The notes under the pieces: model-generated
Databases searched by the model: none
Seen by the model: the letters and a program-made list of their open reading frames with translations, nothing else
What the model was told of the DNA's origin: nothing
Part shown: piece after piece, positions 1-8,200 of the stretch
How the letters are laid out: the number at the start of each line of letters is the position of its first letter
Numbering within the stretch: position 1 is the stretch's first letter
Program-made: the position numbers and the translations under genes
NCBI GenBank assembly: GCA_016867695.1
Contig: VGIY01000018.1
Span: 1 to 18,135, forward strand
Length of the DNA: 18,135 bases
Origin: Candidatus Eiseniibacteriota bacterium
GTDB lineage: Bacteria; Eisenbacteria; RBG-16-71-46; CAIMUX01; WJJG01
Direction of reading: 5' to 3'

Positions 1-370
1 TGGGCAGCGTGTCCGCGGACAGGGACTGCGCCGCCAGGACGGGCCGATCGGCGCACGAGGTGGAGAGGGGGACGAGCGGGATCCGCCGGCGCGCGGCGGG
101 CGAGTTCACGGTCTCCGGAAATGCGGCCTCCATCGCCTGGAGCACCCGGGCGACGGCGCCGTCAGGTGGAACGGTCGCCGGCCCGCCCCGCCCCTCGCTC
201 CCTTGAGAGCCGGCACGGTCGGCCAGCGCGGACTCGACGAGCAGCGCGCGGCACGCCGCGCACGCCTCCAGGTGTTCGGTGAGAACCTGGTGCAGCGCGC
301 GGCTGCCGCCGCCCGTGAGGAGCAGGGCGATCTCGATGTCGCTCAGGTGCCCCATTCCGTCGCCGTCCAT
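1..370 (-). CDS. Putative zinc-finger anti-sigma factor (3' end cut by window edge)
   Basis: The reading frame opens at ATG 370 and stays open to the window edge, giving about 123 residues without a stop. Residues 27-45 read LHQVLTEHLEACAACRALL, a HxxxCxxC zinc-finger arrangement of the zf-HC2/anti-sigma type. Proteins of this family usually bind and hold an ECF sigma factor, and often carry a transmembrane segment after the finger; the visible part shows only a Gly/Pro/Ala-rich linker and no membrane helix. The start is supported by a GAGAGG stretch eight bases upstream. It follows the sigma factor gene with a 66-bp gap on the same strand, the usual order for a sigma/anti-sigma pair. Without the C-terminus, a DNA-free zinc-finger protein of other function cannot be excluded. 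Confidence 0.72.
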   Translation of the reverse strand, partial: MDGDGMGHLSDIEIALLLTGGGSRALHQVLTEHLEACAACRALLVESALADRAGSQGSEGRGGPATVPPDGAVARVLQAMEAAFPETVNSPAARRRIPLVPLSTSCADRPVLAAQSLSADTLP

Positions 371-436
371 ACCATCGGCCTCTCGAGGGTCGTGCCCACT
401 GGAGAATACGCAGCGGGCCGGCTCGGGCTTTCGGGC

Positions 437-1048
437 CTAGACCCCCGCCCCGAGGATCACCTTCAGCTCCTGCCGGGCCCGCCAGACGAGCGCGCCCGCG
501 CCCCCTTCCGTAACTCCAAGTATTCCAGCGAGTTCCTTGACGCTTAGGCCCTCCAGCAGAAGGCGTACGGCGATCCGCTGTTGTGGGGACAGGCGCTCGA
601 CGGCCTCCAGCAGTTCACGTCGCTGCAGGCGCCGCTCGGCCTCGGGAGCGACGCCCAGCACCTCCACCGCCTTCTCGATGTCGATCGCCGGGCGCGAGCG
701 GGAGACGCGGCTCCGGTCGATGCGGTGGCGGACCGCGATCACGTGCAGATAGGCGGGGAAGGGCACGCCCAGGGAAGAGTCGAATGAGCGCAGGCCCCGG
801 CAGTCGTTCTCCAGCAGCTTGAGCAGCAGGCTCTGGACGAAGTCCTCGATCGCGGCCTCGTCGGTGCCGGGGGGCAGCACGCGGGCGATGACCGGGTAGG
901 CGGCGGCGACGAACTCGCTCCAGGCCCGCCGCCCGCCGCCGTCGAGGCAACTCGCCAGCAGCGAATTCCAGTCGCGCGCCTTTCCGGGATCCATGTGGGC
1001 GCCCATCGACGAAGCCGACTCATCAGGGATGCCGGACACCCGCGACAT
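437..1048 (-). CDS. RNA polymerase sigma factor, sigma-70 family, ECF-like
   Basis: The 203-residue protein has the two-domain layout of an ECF sigma factor. A region-2-like helix block runs from about residue 60 to 115 (AIEDFVQSLLLKLLEN, then FPAYLHVIAVRHRIDRSR). A region-4 helix-turn-helix lies near the C-terminus (LSPQQRIAVRLLLEGLSVKE, then LAGILGVTEGGAGALVWRAR). It would direct core RNA polymerase to a dedicated promoter set. The first ATG is preferred because a GAGCGGGGG purine run precedes it; the in-frame ATGs at residues 15 and 19 have no ribosome site. The next gene downstream encodes a zinc-finger protein that is probably its anti-sigma factor. A sigma70-like promoter lies about 67-96 bases upstream, so expression is probably independent of the amidotransferase gene. 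The first 18 residues look unrelated to the sigma fold. Confidence 0.87.
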   Translation of the reverse strand: MSRVSGIPDESASSMGAHMDPGKARDWNSLLASCLDGGGRRAWSEFVAAAYPVIARVLPPGTDEAAIEDFVQSLLLKLLENDCRGLRSFDSSLGVPFPAYLHVIAVRHRIDRSRVSRSRPAIDIEKAVEVLGVAPEAERRLQRRELLEAVERLSPQQRIAVRLLLEGLSVKELAGILGVTEGGAGALVWRARQELKVILGAGV

Positions 1049-1114
1049 CGCAACCCCCGCTCGCGGCGGCAGGTGGACGCCTCCAGGCCCGGACGGGAAC
1101 AGACATCTGCAATG

Positions 1115-1144
1115 ATTCTAGGGGATCGCCGCCGACCCGGTCAA
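1115..1144 (-). promoter_or_regulatory. Sigma70-like promoter for the sigma/anti-sigma pair
   Basis: On the minus strand TTGACC (1144 to 1139) and TAGAAT (1120 to 1115) are separated by 18 bases. Each box matches the consensus at five of six positions. Transcription would start near 1108 and give a leader of about 60 bases before the sigma factor ATG at 1048. It lies in the 181-bp gap (1049-1229) after the amidotransferase stop, where no clear terminator hairpin was seen. Confidence 0.6.
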
Positions 1145-1229
1145 CGCGCCGATCCGGCTCGCGCGGGGATCCTCCCGGAGCGGATGGTCGCCTCCCGACT
1201 TGCGTGCTCGACCGAGGGGTCCTTCCGCG

Positions 1230-3878
1230 TCAGCGAACGAGAGCGAGCTTGCGCGTCTCGGTTCTCCCCGGGGTGTCCAGCCTCGAGAAGTAGACGCCCG
1301 ATCCGGCCGGGGCGCCGCGCGCGTCCCGCCCGTCCCAGACGGCGGCGTGCTCGCCGGCGGGGAGGCGCTCGTCCACGAGCGTGCGCACGACGCGGCCCTG
1401 GGCGTCGAGAACGCGCAGCGTCACGGTCTGCGCGTCGGGCAGCGAGAAGCGAATGCGCGTTTCCGGGGCGAAGGGGTTCGGGCTGGCTTGGCCCAAGCCG
1501 GCGCGCCCCTCCGGGGGGGCGTCCACGGCGCTCGCGTTCGTGTAGGAGGTCACGGCGAGGTCGTCGATGTACCAGCCCTCCTTGCGCACCGTGCCGTTGC
1601 TGCCGAAGCGGAAGCGCAGCCGCATGGAGCCGCCGTCGGTCTGCAGCGAGAAGGTCTCCTGGCTCCAGTTGTGCGCGCCGGAGAAGACCGGCGTGCCGGG
1701 CGGGAAGGGGCCCGGACGCAGGCTGGCCCGGATCTGGTAGGGGTACCCCCCGTCCGGCGCGACCTGCTGCCAGGGCCCCCCGTCGAGCGACAACTCGACC
1801 AGCCCGCCGTCGTAGGCGTCGTTCTGGCCGCCGATCACCGCCTCGGCGTCGATCCAGTGCCAGAAGGTAAGCGTCGTGAACTGGAGGACCTCGATGGGCG
1901 GAGTCGTCAGCGCGCCGTCGGACGAGTCGGCGTAGACGGTGCCGTTCGGCCCGCCGAACTTCCAGCTCATCGATCCGCCGGGCGTGTGATTGCGGTGACT
2001 CGAGAGGTGCCATTGGTCGATGAAGCCCGGCGTGACGACCCCGTGCGTCCAGCCCCCTTCCCCCGACTCCATGTCGTCGCGGAATCCACCCACCGGCAGG
2101 TGGAAGCCGAAGGCCAGGGAGAGGTCCCAGTCGCCGCTGATCTGGAGCGCGCAGGGCACGAGGCTCGGAGAGATCGCATGGGCGGCGAGCGCGACGCCGT
2201 AATCGGGCTCGAGGGCGACCGCCGCGCCGGGGGGGATGACCGCCGCCCCGGCAATCGGCTGGGTGACAGCGAGCGTGTCGCTGAGCGAGACGAGCGTGGC
2301 CGAGAGCCCGCTGGCCGCGCCGTGGCCGGCGTTGTCGAGGACGATCCGCAGCGCGGCCGACTCGCCCGGCTCTAGCACCCCGTCGCCGTCGCCGCCGGTC
2401 CCGTCGTCGATGGTGAAGAAGGCCAGCCGCAGGACCGGGGCATTGATCGTGTAGGGGAACCAGGCGGTCCAGTTCTCGCCTCCCCCGGTCGTGATCCGCA
2501 GCTTGAGCAGCAGCGCCTCCTGATCCGGGCAGTCGCCGTGGATCCGGACGACGAAGTGGTCGCCATTCAGACCCGCGAGTCTCTCCCCGGGGAGGATGTC
2601 GCCGTAGAAGGCGACGCTGTCCTCGAAGGTGGCGTGCGGGCTCGCGGCGCTCAGCGAGGCCTGGACGCCGAGCGCCGCCTGCGCGCCGATGTTCTCGAGC
2701 TCGAAGCGGAAGCGGACGACCTCGCCGGCGTCAGGGGCGCCGTCGCCGTTGCCGCCCGAAGCGTCGTCGGCGACGTGGGCGTGGACGACGACATAGGGAC
2801 CGGGGGGCGGGAAGACGGTGCGCAGCACGGGCGGGCCAGTCGCCGTGAAGATGCCCATGCTGCGCGGCGGCAGCGCCAGCCATCCGGTCGTGTCGCTGCC
2901 CACCGGTTCGGAGGCCACGATCCAGGCGCCGGAGCTCTGCTTGTAGCGCACCCGGTAGCGCTCGGCCGCGTTGTTGTCGAAGCGCAGCGCGTAGAGCGTG
3001 TCGCGCTGCGCGAGCACGCAGTTGGCGGCGGTGAGGATCGCCCCCTCGAGGTGCATGCGCAGCGCCGCCTCGGCGATCGCCTCCGCGGTGCTGAAGCCGC
3101 GCCGCCCGTCGGCTCGCCGCACGCCCTCGCCGCGCAGCTTGAGCAGGAGCTGCCAGTAGAGCTCGCTGTCGAGATTGGGGTTCGTGTAGTCGAGCGGGTG
3201 GGTGCTCAGGTACTGGGGATCGTCGATCGTCAACAGGCCGGCGACCGCCGCCGTTGACACCGTGCCGTTGTGGGCGAAGGCGAGCTCGGCGTTGCAGAAT
3301 GGGTGCGGGTCGGGCACGCCCGCGTGGCCCGTCGTCGCCGCGCGGACGTGGGCGACGGCGCAGGTCGCCCCCAGGGCGAGCAGCTCCTCGACGGCGGCCG
3401 CGTACCTCGCGTCGTGGGGGTTATTGGCCGGCGGGCCGCCGCGCAGGACCTCGGGCCGCGCGAGCCCGGCCGCGGCCAGCGCCGGCGAGAAGTAGGCCAC
3501 ACCCCAGCCGTTGGGATTGGCGCTGGCCAGCGTTCGCAGGGAGTAGGCGCCGGTCACGAGCTGGTCGAGGAGGGTCGGGGCGTGGGGCGCGGTTCCGATC
3601 ATCCCCCAGAAGCGGCAGGCATGGTCCGCCGGGCCGGGGGCCGGCGCCGCGTCCGGGCCCTCGGCGCAACAGGGGGCGCCGAGAGCCGCGCCAGGCTCCG
3701 GCGAGAGCCGGCCCTCGACCGGCGCCTCTAGCCGCGGGCGATCGGCGCGGTTCCCCGGAAGGGAGGCGATCAGCAGGATCGAGAGGAGCAGGACGCCCCC
3801 CGAGGCCCCGGCGGCGAAGAGGAGTCGCCGGCGCCCGCGGCCGGGGAAGACGCTGTCGTGCTGCCGAGCTCGGATCAT
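1230..3878 (-). CDS. Exported class II glutamine amidotransferase-domain protein with surface domains and C-terminal sorting domain
   Basis: This 882-residue multidomain protein starts with a basic, Tat-like GRRRLLFAAG stretch and a hydrophobic segment (about residues 19-40), then a Pro/Ala-rich linker. A GATase_4/DUG3-like class II amidotransferase domain follows at about residues 88-350, with the full active-site set: Cys88 in ACRFWGM, NPNGWG, AHVRAAT, AHNG and DSELYW. Such domains release ammonia from glutamine using an N-terminal Cys, so Cys88 would have to be exposed by cleavage. Next come two CARDB-like domains, each opening with a DD..GGxGDG..xPGE motif, a jelly-roll-like domain (about 600-790) and a FlgD-like C-terminal sorting domain ending TRKLALVR. 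An ATG 20 codons upstream is also in frame, but only the ATG at 3878 has a GGAG site. It sits 69 bp after the FIST gene. The substrate is unknown, and a non-catalytic binding role is possible. Confidence 0.83.
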   Translation of the reverse strand: MIRARQHDSVFPGRGRRRLLFAAGASGGVLLLSILLIASLPGNRADRPRLEAPVEGRLSPEPGAALGAPCCAEGPDAAPAPGPADHACRFWGMIGTAPHAPTLLDQLVTGAYSLRTLASANPNGWGVAYFSPALAAAGLARPEVLRGGPPANNPHDARYAAAVEELLALGATCAVAHVRAATTGHAGVPDPHPFCNAELAFAHNGTVSTAAVAGLLTIDDPQYLSTHPLDYTNPNLDSELYWQLLLKLRGEGVRRADGRRGFSTAEAIAEAALRMHLEGAILTAANCVLAQRDTLYALRFDNNAAERYRVRYKQSSGAWIVASEPVGSDTTGWLALPPRSMGIFTATGPPVLRTVFPPPGPYVVVHAHVADDASGGNGDGAPDAGEVVRFRFELENIGAQAALGVQASLSAASPHATFEDSVAFYGDILPGERLAGLNGDHFVVRIHGDCPDQEALLLKLRITTGGGENWTAWFPYTINAPVLRLAFFTIDDGTGGDGDGVLEPGESAALRIVLDNAGHGAASGLSATLVSLSDTLAVTQPIAGAAVIPPGAAVALEPDYGVALAAHAISPSLVPCALQISGDWDLSLAFGFHLPVGGFRDDMESGEGGWTHGVVTPGFIDQWHLSSHRNHTPGGSMSWKFGGPNGTVYADSSDGALTTPPIEVLQFTTLTFWHWIDAEAVIGGQNDAYDGGLVELSLDGGPWQQVAPDGGYPYQIRASLRPGPFPPGTPVFSGAHNWSQETFSLQTDGGSMRLRFRFGSNGTVRKEGWYIDDLAVTSYTNASAVDAPPEGRAGLGQASPNPFAPETRIRFSLPDAQTVTLRVLDAQGRVVRTLVDERLPAGEHAAVWDGRDARGAPAGSGVYFSRLDTPGRTETRKLALVR

Positions 3879-3947
3879 GGCCGTCTCCGGGCGAGGGGTG
3901 GCTGGAACCAGACGTCCCCGCGGCGGCGGGAACCCCATGAGAAGATT

Positions 3948-5150
3948 CTACCGCATCGACGGGGTTCGCTGCCGCTCCTTCTGCGGGCGCAGGAGCACGA
4001 GCGTCGCCGTGTGCGTGTGCAACCGGCTGACGCCATGGATCGAGGCGATCTCCCCGGAGCCGCGGAAGCCGGCCAGCGGCAATGGATAGCCGAGCGTCGT
4101 CTGCACGTCGCTGGCCCACAGGCCCGTCTGCTTGACTGCCGGGCGCTGGCCCGGCCAACTGCCGAAGAGCAGCCCGCCGCTGGCGGGGGAGTCGGCCACC
4201 TGCGGCAGCAGCATCATCTGCAGGTCCTCGACCAGCGTGTTGTCCCAGACCTGGAAGCGGATGGGATGGCCGGGATCGACCAGTCCGGCCAGCGAGATCG
4301 CCCCCTCCTCATGGTCCAGCCCGACGACCGGCCGGATGAGGAAGTCCCCCCGGCCCGGATCCCCTTCCCCCTCCCGGATCGCCTCTCCCAGCATGAGCCC
4401 GCGCCGCAGGAGCGCCTGATCACGGCGGGGCAGCGTGGAGACCATCGACTCGAGCGCCTCCAGTGCCGGGACGCCGTTGAGTTCGAGGACCACGTTGCCC
4501 TCGGCGCGCGTGACCTTGAACGTGCGTCCGACGGGCCGGTAGCCCTGCGAGACGAGCACGTCGGCGCGCAGATTCCCGGCCATGGCGACGCCGATGGTCC
4601 CCGAGCGGTGCAGGGAGTCGTTGAGCGTCAGGACGTGGCCGCCCGGCTGCTGGGCGCCGCTGACCAGGGCCCCGGCGACCGTCAGCCCCGGCGCGACCAG
4701 GTCGAGCGTCTCGAGCATCTCCGCGCTGGGGGTCGTGAACGGGTCGGCGAAGAGGAGCATCAGCCGGGGATCGGGCATCGCCTCGAGCAGATTCTGCCAC
4801 CTCTCGAGACAGATCGGCGTCTGCTCGAAGTCCTCGAGCTTGAGCCGGAAGGGGAGCAGGCGCACCCCGGGCAGGCAGGCGGCCATGGCGGTCAGCGTCG
4901 GCCGGCTGCTCGCCGACGCCGAGGGGTGGAGCACGGCGGCGGCCGTGGCGCCCAGAATCGTGGAGTCCCCCCAGGCGTCCTGCAGCGCCGAGACGATGAC
5001 GCCGCTCGTGCGCATGTGCGGGCGCGCGGCGAAGAAGAAGACGAGATCGGGACGCGCGACCTGTCCAAGCTGGCGGGCCAGCTCGGATACGATCGCGGCC
5101 GCCGCTCGGCCGGTATCGATTTCCCTCGTCGCCGCCGAGGCGAACTTCAT
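3948..5150 (-). CDS. FIST-domain protein (FIST N and C domains)
   Basis: The 400-residue protein matches the FIST sensory family in layout. A FIST N-terminal domain covers about residues 35-225, with the conserved beta-strand DLVFFFAARP and the ILGATAAAVL element. A FIST_C domain covers about residues 230-385, ending with PLAGFRGSGEIASIHG, the family's hallmark PLxGFxxxGEI block. FIST domains are thought to bind small ligands, possibly amino acids, and often sit beside signalling domains. Here the domain pair stands alone, with no signal peptide, membrane helix or output domain, so it is probably cytosolic. The start has a strong GAGGTGA site five bases upstream. The segment SGGLLFGSWPGQRP, where many relatives have a Cys-containing F.CxGRG motif, lacks that Cys. 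It lies between a secreted protease-like gene and an amidotransferase gene on the same strand, so a glutamine or amino-acid sensing role is conceivable but only inferred. Confidence 0.87.
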   Translation of the reverse strand: MKFASAATREIDTGRAAAAIVSELARQLGQVARPDLVFFFAARPHMRTSGVIVSALQDAWGDSTILGATAAAVLHPSASASSRPTLTAMAACLPGVRLLPFRLKLEDFEQTPICLERWQNLLEAMPDPRLMLLFADPFTTPSAEMLETLDLVAPGLTVAGALVSGAQQPGGHVLTLNDSLHRSGTIGVAMAGNLRADVLVSQGYRPVGRTFKVTRAEGNVVLELNGVPALEALESMVSTLPRRDQALLRRGLMLGEAIREGEGDPGRGDFLIRPVVGLDHEEGAISLAGLVDPGHPIRFQVWDNTLVEDLQMMLLPQVADSPASGGLLFGSWPGQRPAVKQTGLWASDVQTTLGYPLPLAGFRGSGEIASIHGVSRLHTHTATLVLLRPQKERQRTPSMR

Positions 5151-5190
5151 GCTCTCACCTCTGCTGGGCCCGCCCGCTTCGCCGTTCCCG

Positions 5191-5223
5191 GAGCGAACCC
5201 CCGTCCCCGGGGCGGGTTCGCTC
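5191..5223 (-). terminator. Hairpin terminator after the C25 gene
   Basis: A perfect 10-bp inverted repeat (GAGCGAACCC at 5191-5200, GGGTTCGCTC at 5214-5223) with a 13-base loop lies 9 bases past the C25 stop codon. It has no T-run, which is common for hairpin terminators in very GC-rich genomes. It also lies about 40 bases upstream of the FIST start, so it could limit read-through into the FIST gene. It was found by eye and not folded. Confidence 0.6.
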
Positions 5224-5232
5224 GCCGCGCGC

Positions 5233-8200
5233 TCAGCGCAGCCACAGGAGCTTGCGCGTGGCCGTCCTGTCCCCGGCGTCGAGCCTGTAGAAGTAGAGAC
5301 CGGCGGGCAGCGGACGGCCCCGCGCGTCCGCCGCGGGGAATTCCAGGGAGTGGCGGCCGGCGGCGAGCGTGCCGCGCGCCAGCGTGCGCACCAGCCGGCC
5401 GTCGACGTCGAAGACGCTCAGCGTCACCGGCCGGGCCTGCGGGAGATCGAAGAGGACGCGCGCGCCCGGGCCGGCCGGGTTCGGCCAGCTCGCGAGCGAC
5501 AGCCGCGCCGCGGGGCCCGCCATGGCCTCGGAGTGGGCGCTGGAGGCGCCCGGTCCGGCGGTCGTGAACTTGATCGCCCGGCCGGCCTGCAGCGGCGCGG
5601 CCGTCGGCGCCTCCGTGTGGTGGTAGCTGTAGGTCAGGCCGTCGGAGTGGTCGCCGTTCTGGATGCCTACGGTGCAGTAGTGCAGAACGGTGTCGTTGTT
5701 GTTGACGATCTCGTACTGGAAGACGATCACGCCGTCGCCGGAGAGCGTCGGATACCAGGCCGGATCGTAGAGGATCAGCTCGAAGCTCTCGGGAAACGAG
5801 CCGTATTCACCGAGCATGCGCACGTTGTCCCAGGCGACGATGTAGCGGTGGTTGGCGGCGTCGTACCAGTGGAAGACCTTGCCGGTCGTCGTCTGATAGA
5901 GGTCGTCCCAGAAGGGGGCGATCTGCCAGGCGGGGCCGTTGGCGCCGGGCATGTACCAGTTGATGTGGTCGGTGAGGTAGGTCGAGCCCATGGCCATCCA
6001 GCCGTTGGAGCAGATGCTCGCCCGGGTGAAGGTCTCTCCATAGTACTGGAAGGGGAAGGGCAGGTCGACGGTGACGACGTCGTCCTGGTGGTTGCCGTAG
6101 TCGGTCAACCCGACGAACTGGCCCACCGCGGCGATGTCGATCCAGCTGTAGAAGGGGCGCTCGTCGTAGCCGACGTCGGTGTCGTCGTAGGCGAGATAGC
6201 CGTAGGCGTCGGGGCCGGTCGGGTCCTGCGTGCCGGCGGCGCCGACGGGCAGCGCGAAGCGCACCGTGTCGCGCCCGCCGTCGGAGAAGGTGAGCGCCAT
6301 GCGCAGGGGGGCCAGCAGCCCGGGGATGGCCTGGGCCGGGGAAGAGAGGGCGAAGCTGTTGGCCGTGTTCGTTCCCGTGGCGCCCGGCGGGATCGAGGCG
6401 ATGAAGAGGCCCGCGCCGTCGGTCACCTGGATGGCGAAGCTGTCGGAGAAGAGCTGCGCCTGGATCGGCCCCGGGGCGGTGACCGGACCGTCGTTGCGGA
6501 TCGTCACCGTCATCGTGCAGCTCTCGCCCGGGTCGAGCCGCGCGCCGCACCCGGTCAGCGCGGAGCCGACGTAGTTCAGCTTCGCGGCGAAGACCGGCAG
6601 GTCGAGCAGCGAGAGCCACGCCCCCTCCGCCGACTGCGCCGTCAGCTCCAGGCGGATGACCCTTCCGTTGGGGGCGCCGGGAGCGACGTCGAGCACGAGG
6701 TCGCCCGCAGGCAGCGCCGTCCCGCCGGGCGCGATGTCGCCGTAGGCCACGGGGCCCGCCTCGACCAGGGTCACCCAGGGATCGCTGCAGCTCATCGTCA
6801 GCGTGACGCCCTGTGCCTGGCTCGTGCCCCGGTTGACGAGGGTGACCCGCGGCACGATGCGCTCGCCCGGATTGACCAGGCCGTCGCCGTTGCCGTTGCT
6901 CGGCGGGCTGGAGTCGTCGACCTCCGCGCCCTCCAGGCCGACGAAGTGGGGCGCCTGCTGGATCGAGGGGCTGCCCTGGTAGGCGTAGAGATTGTGGCCG
7001 GTTACGGTGACGAGAACCGTTCCCGCCTGCGCATTGCCGATCGGCAGGTCGACCCGCCCGCCGGCGTCGGTGTGGCCGCCGACGCCGATCTCATCGGCGC
7101 GGTAGAGATACACCCAGGCGCCGGCGACGGGCTCGCCGATGGAGCCGGACACTTCGACGGTGACGGCGTTGGCGCCCAGCGGCACGATCACCGGGTGGGT
7201 GACGGTCAGCGCCCTCGGCGCGGCGGTGCGCAGCTCGGTGGCCGGATCGCCCATCAGGGTATTCCAGTAGCACCAGGCGGTGACGATGTTCGGCTGCCAC
7301 TGGTTGTAGTTGAGGATCATCTCCAGCTTGCCGCCGGCCTGGGCGGCGCCGAAGCGGAAGATGTCGTCCCAGTAGAAGGCGTGGGCGACGCCCCCGTAGT
7401 AGCAGTTGTTGTACCGCGTGTGTGTGCCGTTCGTCGCCGTGGCGATGCTGCCGATGCCGCCGATCAGATTGGTCGGCGATCCGGCGCGGATCCAGGCTTC
7501 GTTGATCGACGTGCCGTTGGCGAAGGAGCCGGTGTCGCAGGTCAGGTTGACCGTGAAGGGAAGCCGCCGGGCGTTGTTCAGGGCGTAGATCTCTCCCGTC
7601 GTCCAGCCGCTCATGCCGCCCAGGCCGCGATAGCCGTAGTAGGAGACGCCGGCGTTGAGCGAGTTGCGCATCTTGGTCACGAAGGGGCTGCTGAAGACGG
7701 TGTCGATCCTGGTGAAGGCGTGCGGCGCGCGCATCCGCTCCTTCAGCCACTGCTGCATCTGGACGCAGGAGAGGCCCGAGATGTAGGGGTCGCCGACCAG
7801 GCAGGCGCTCGTGAACCAGCCGGTGCTCGTCGTGTAGGGCGTCTTCTCGTAGTCGAGGATCTTGGCGACGATCGTCTCGAGCTGGGCGAGCGTCTCGAAC
7901 GAGAGCCGGCCGATGAAGACCTCGGGCACGTTGTCCGCGCCGGCCAGCGTGGAATAGGGGTGGTCCCCCTCGCCGCTGTAGCCGGAGACGGTCTCGTAGA
8001 AGGTCGGAATCCCGTAGGTTCCGCCGGCGTCGCCCGCCAGCGTCACGTAGTCGGGCGGCTGCGGCCAGGAGCTGTAGGCGTTGACCAGCCAGTTGCGGAT
8101 CGCGGTGTTCGTCGTTCCCGTCTCGGCCGTGGAGGCCACGCGCACGGTGAAACCCATCCGCCGCCGCCAGTCGATGAGCGGCTGCAGGCGAGTGAGCACG

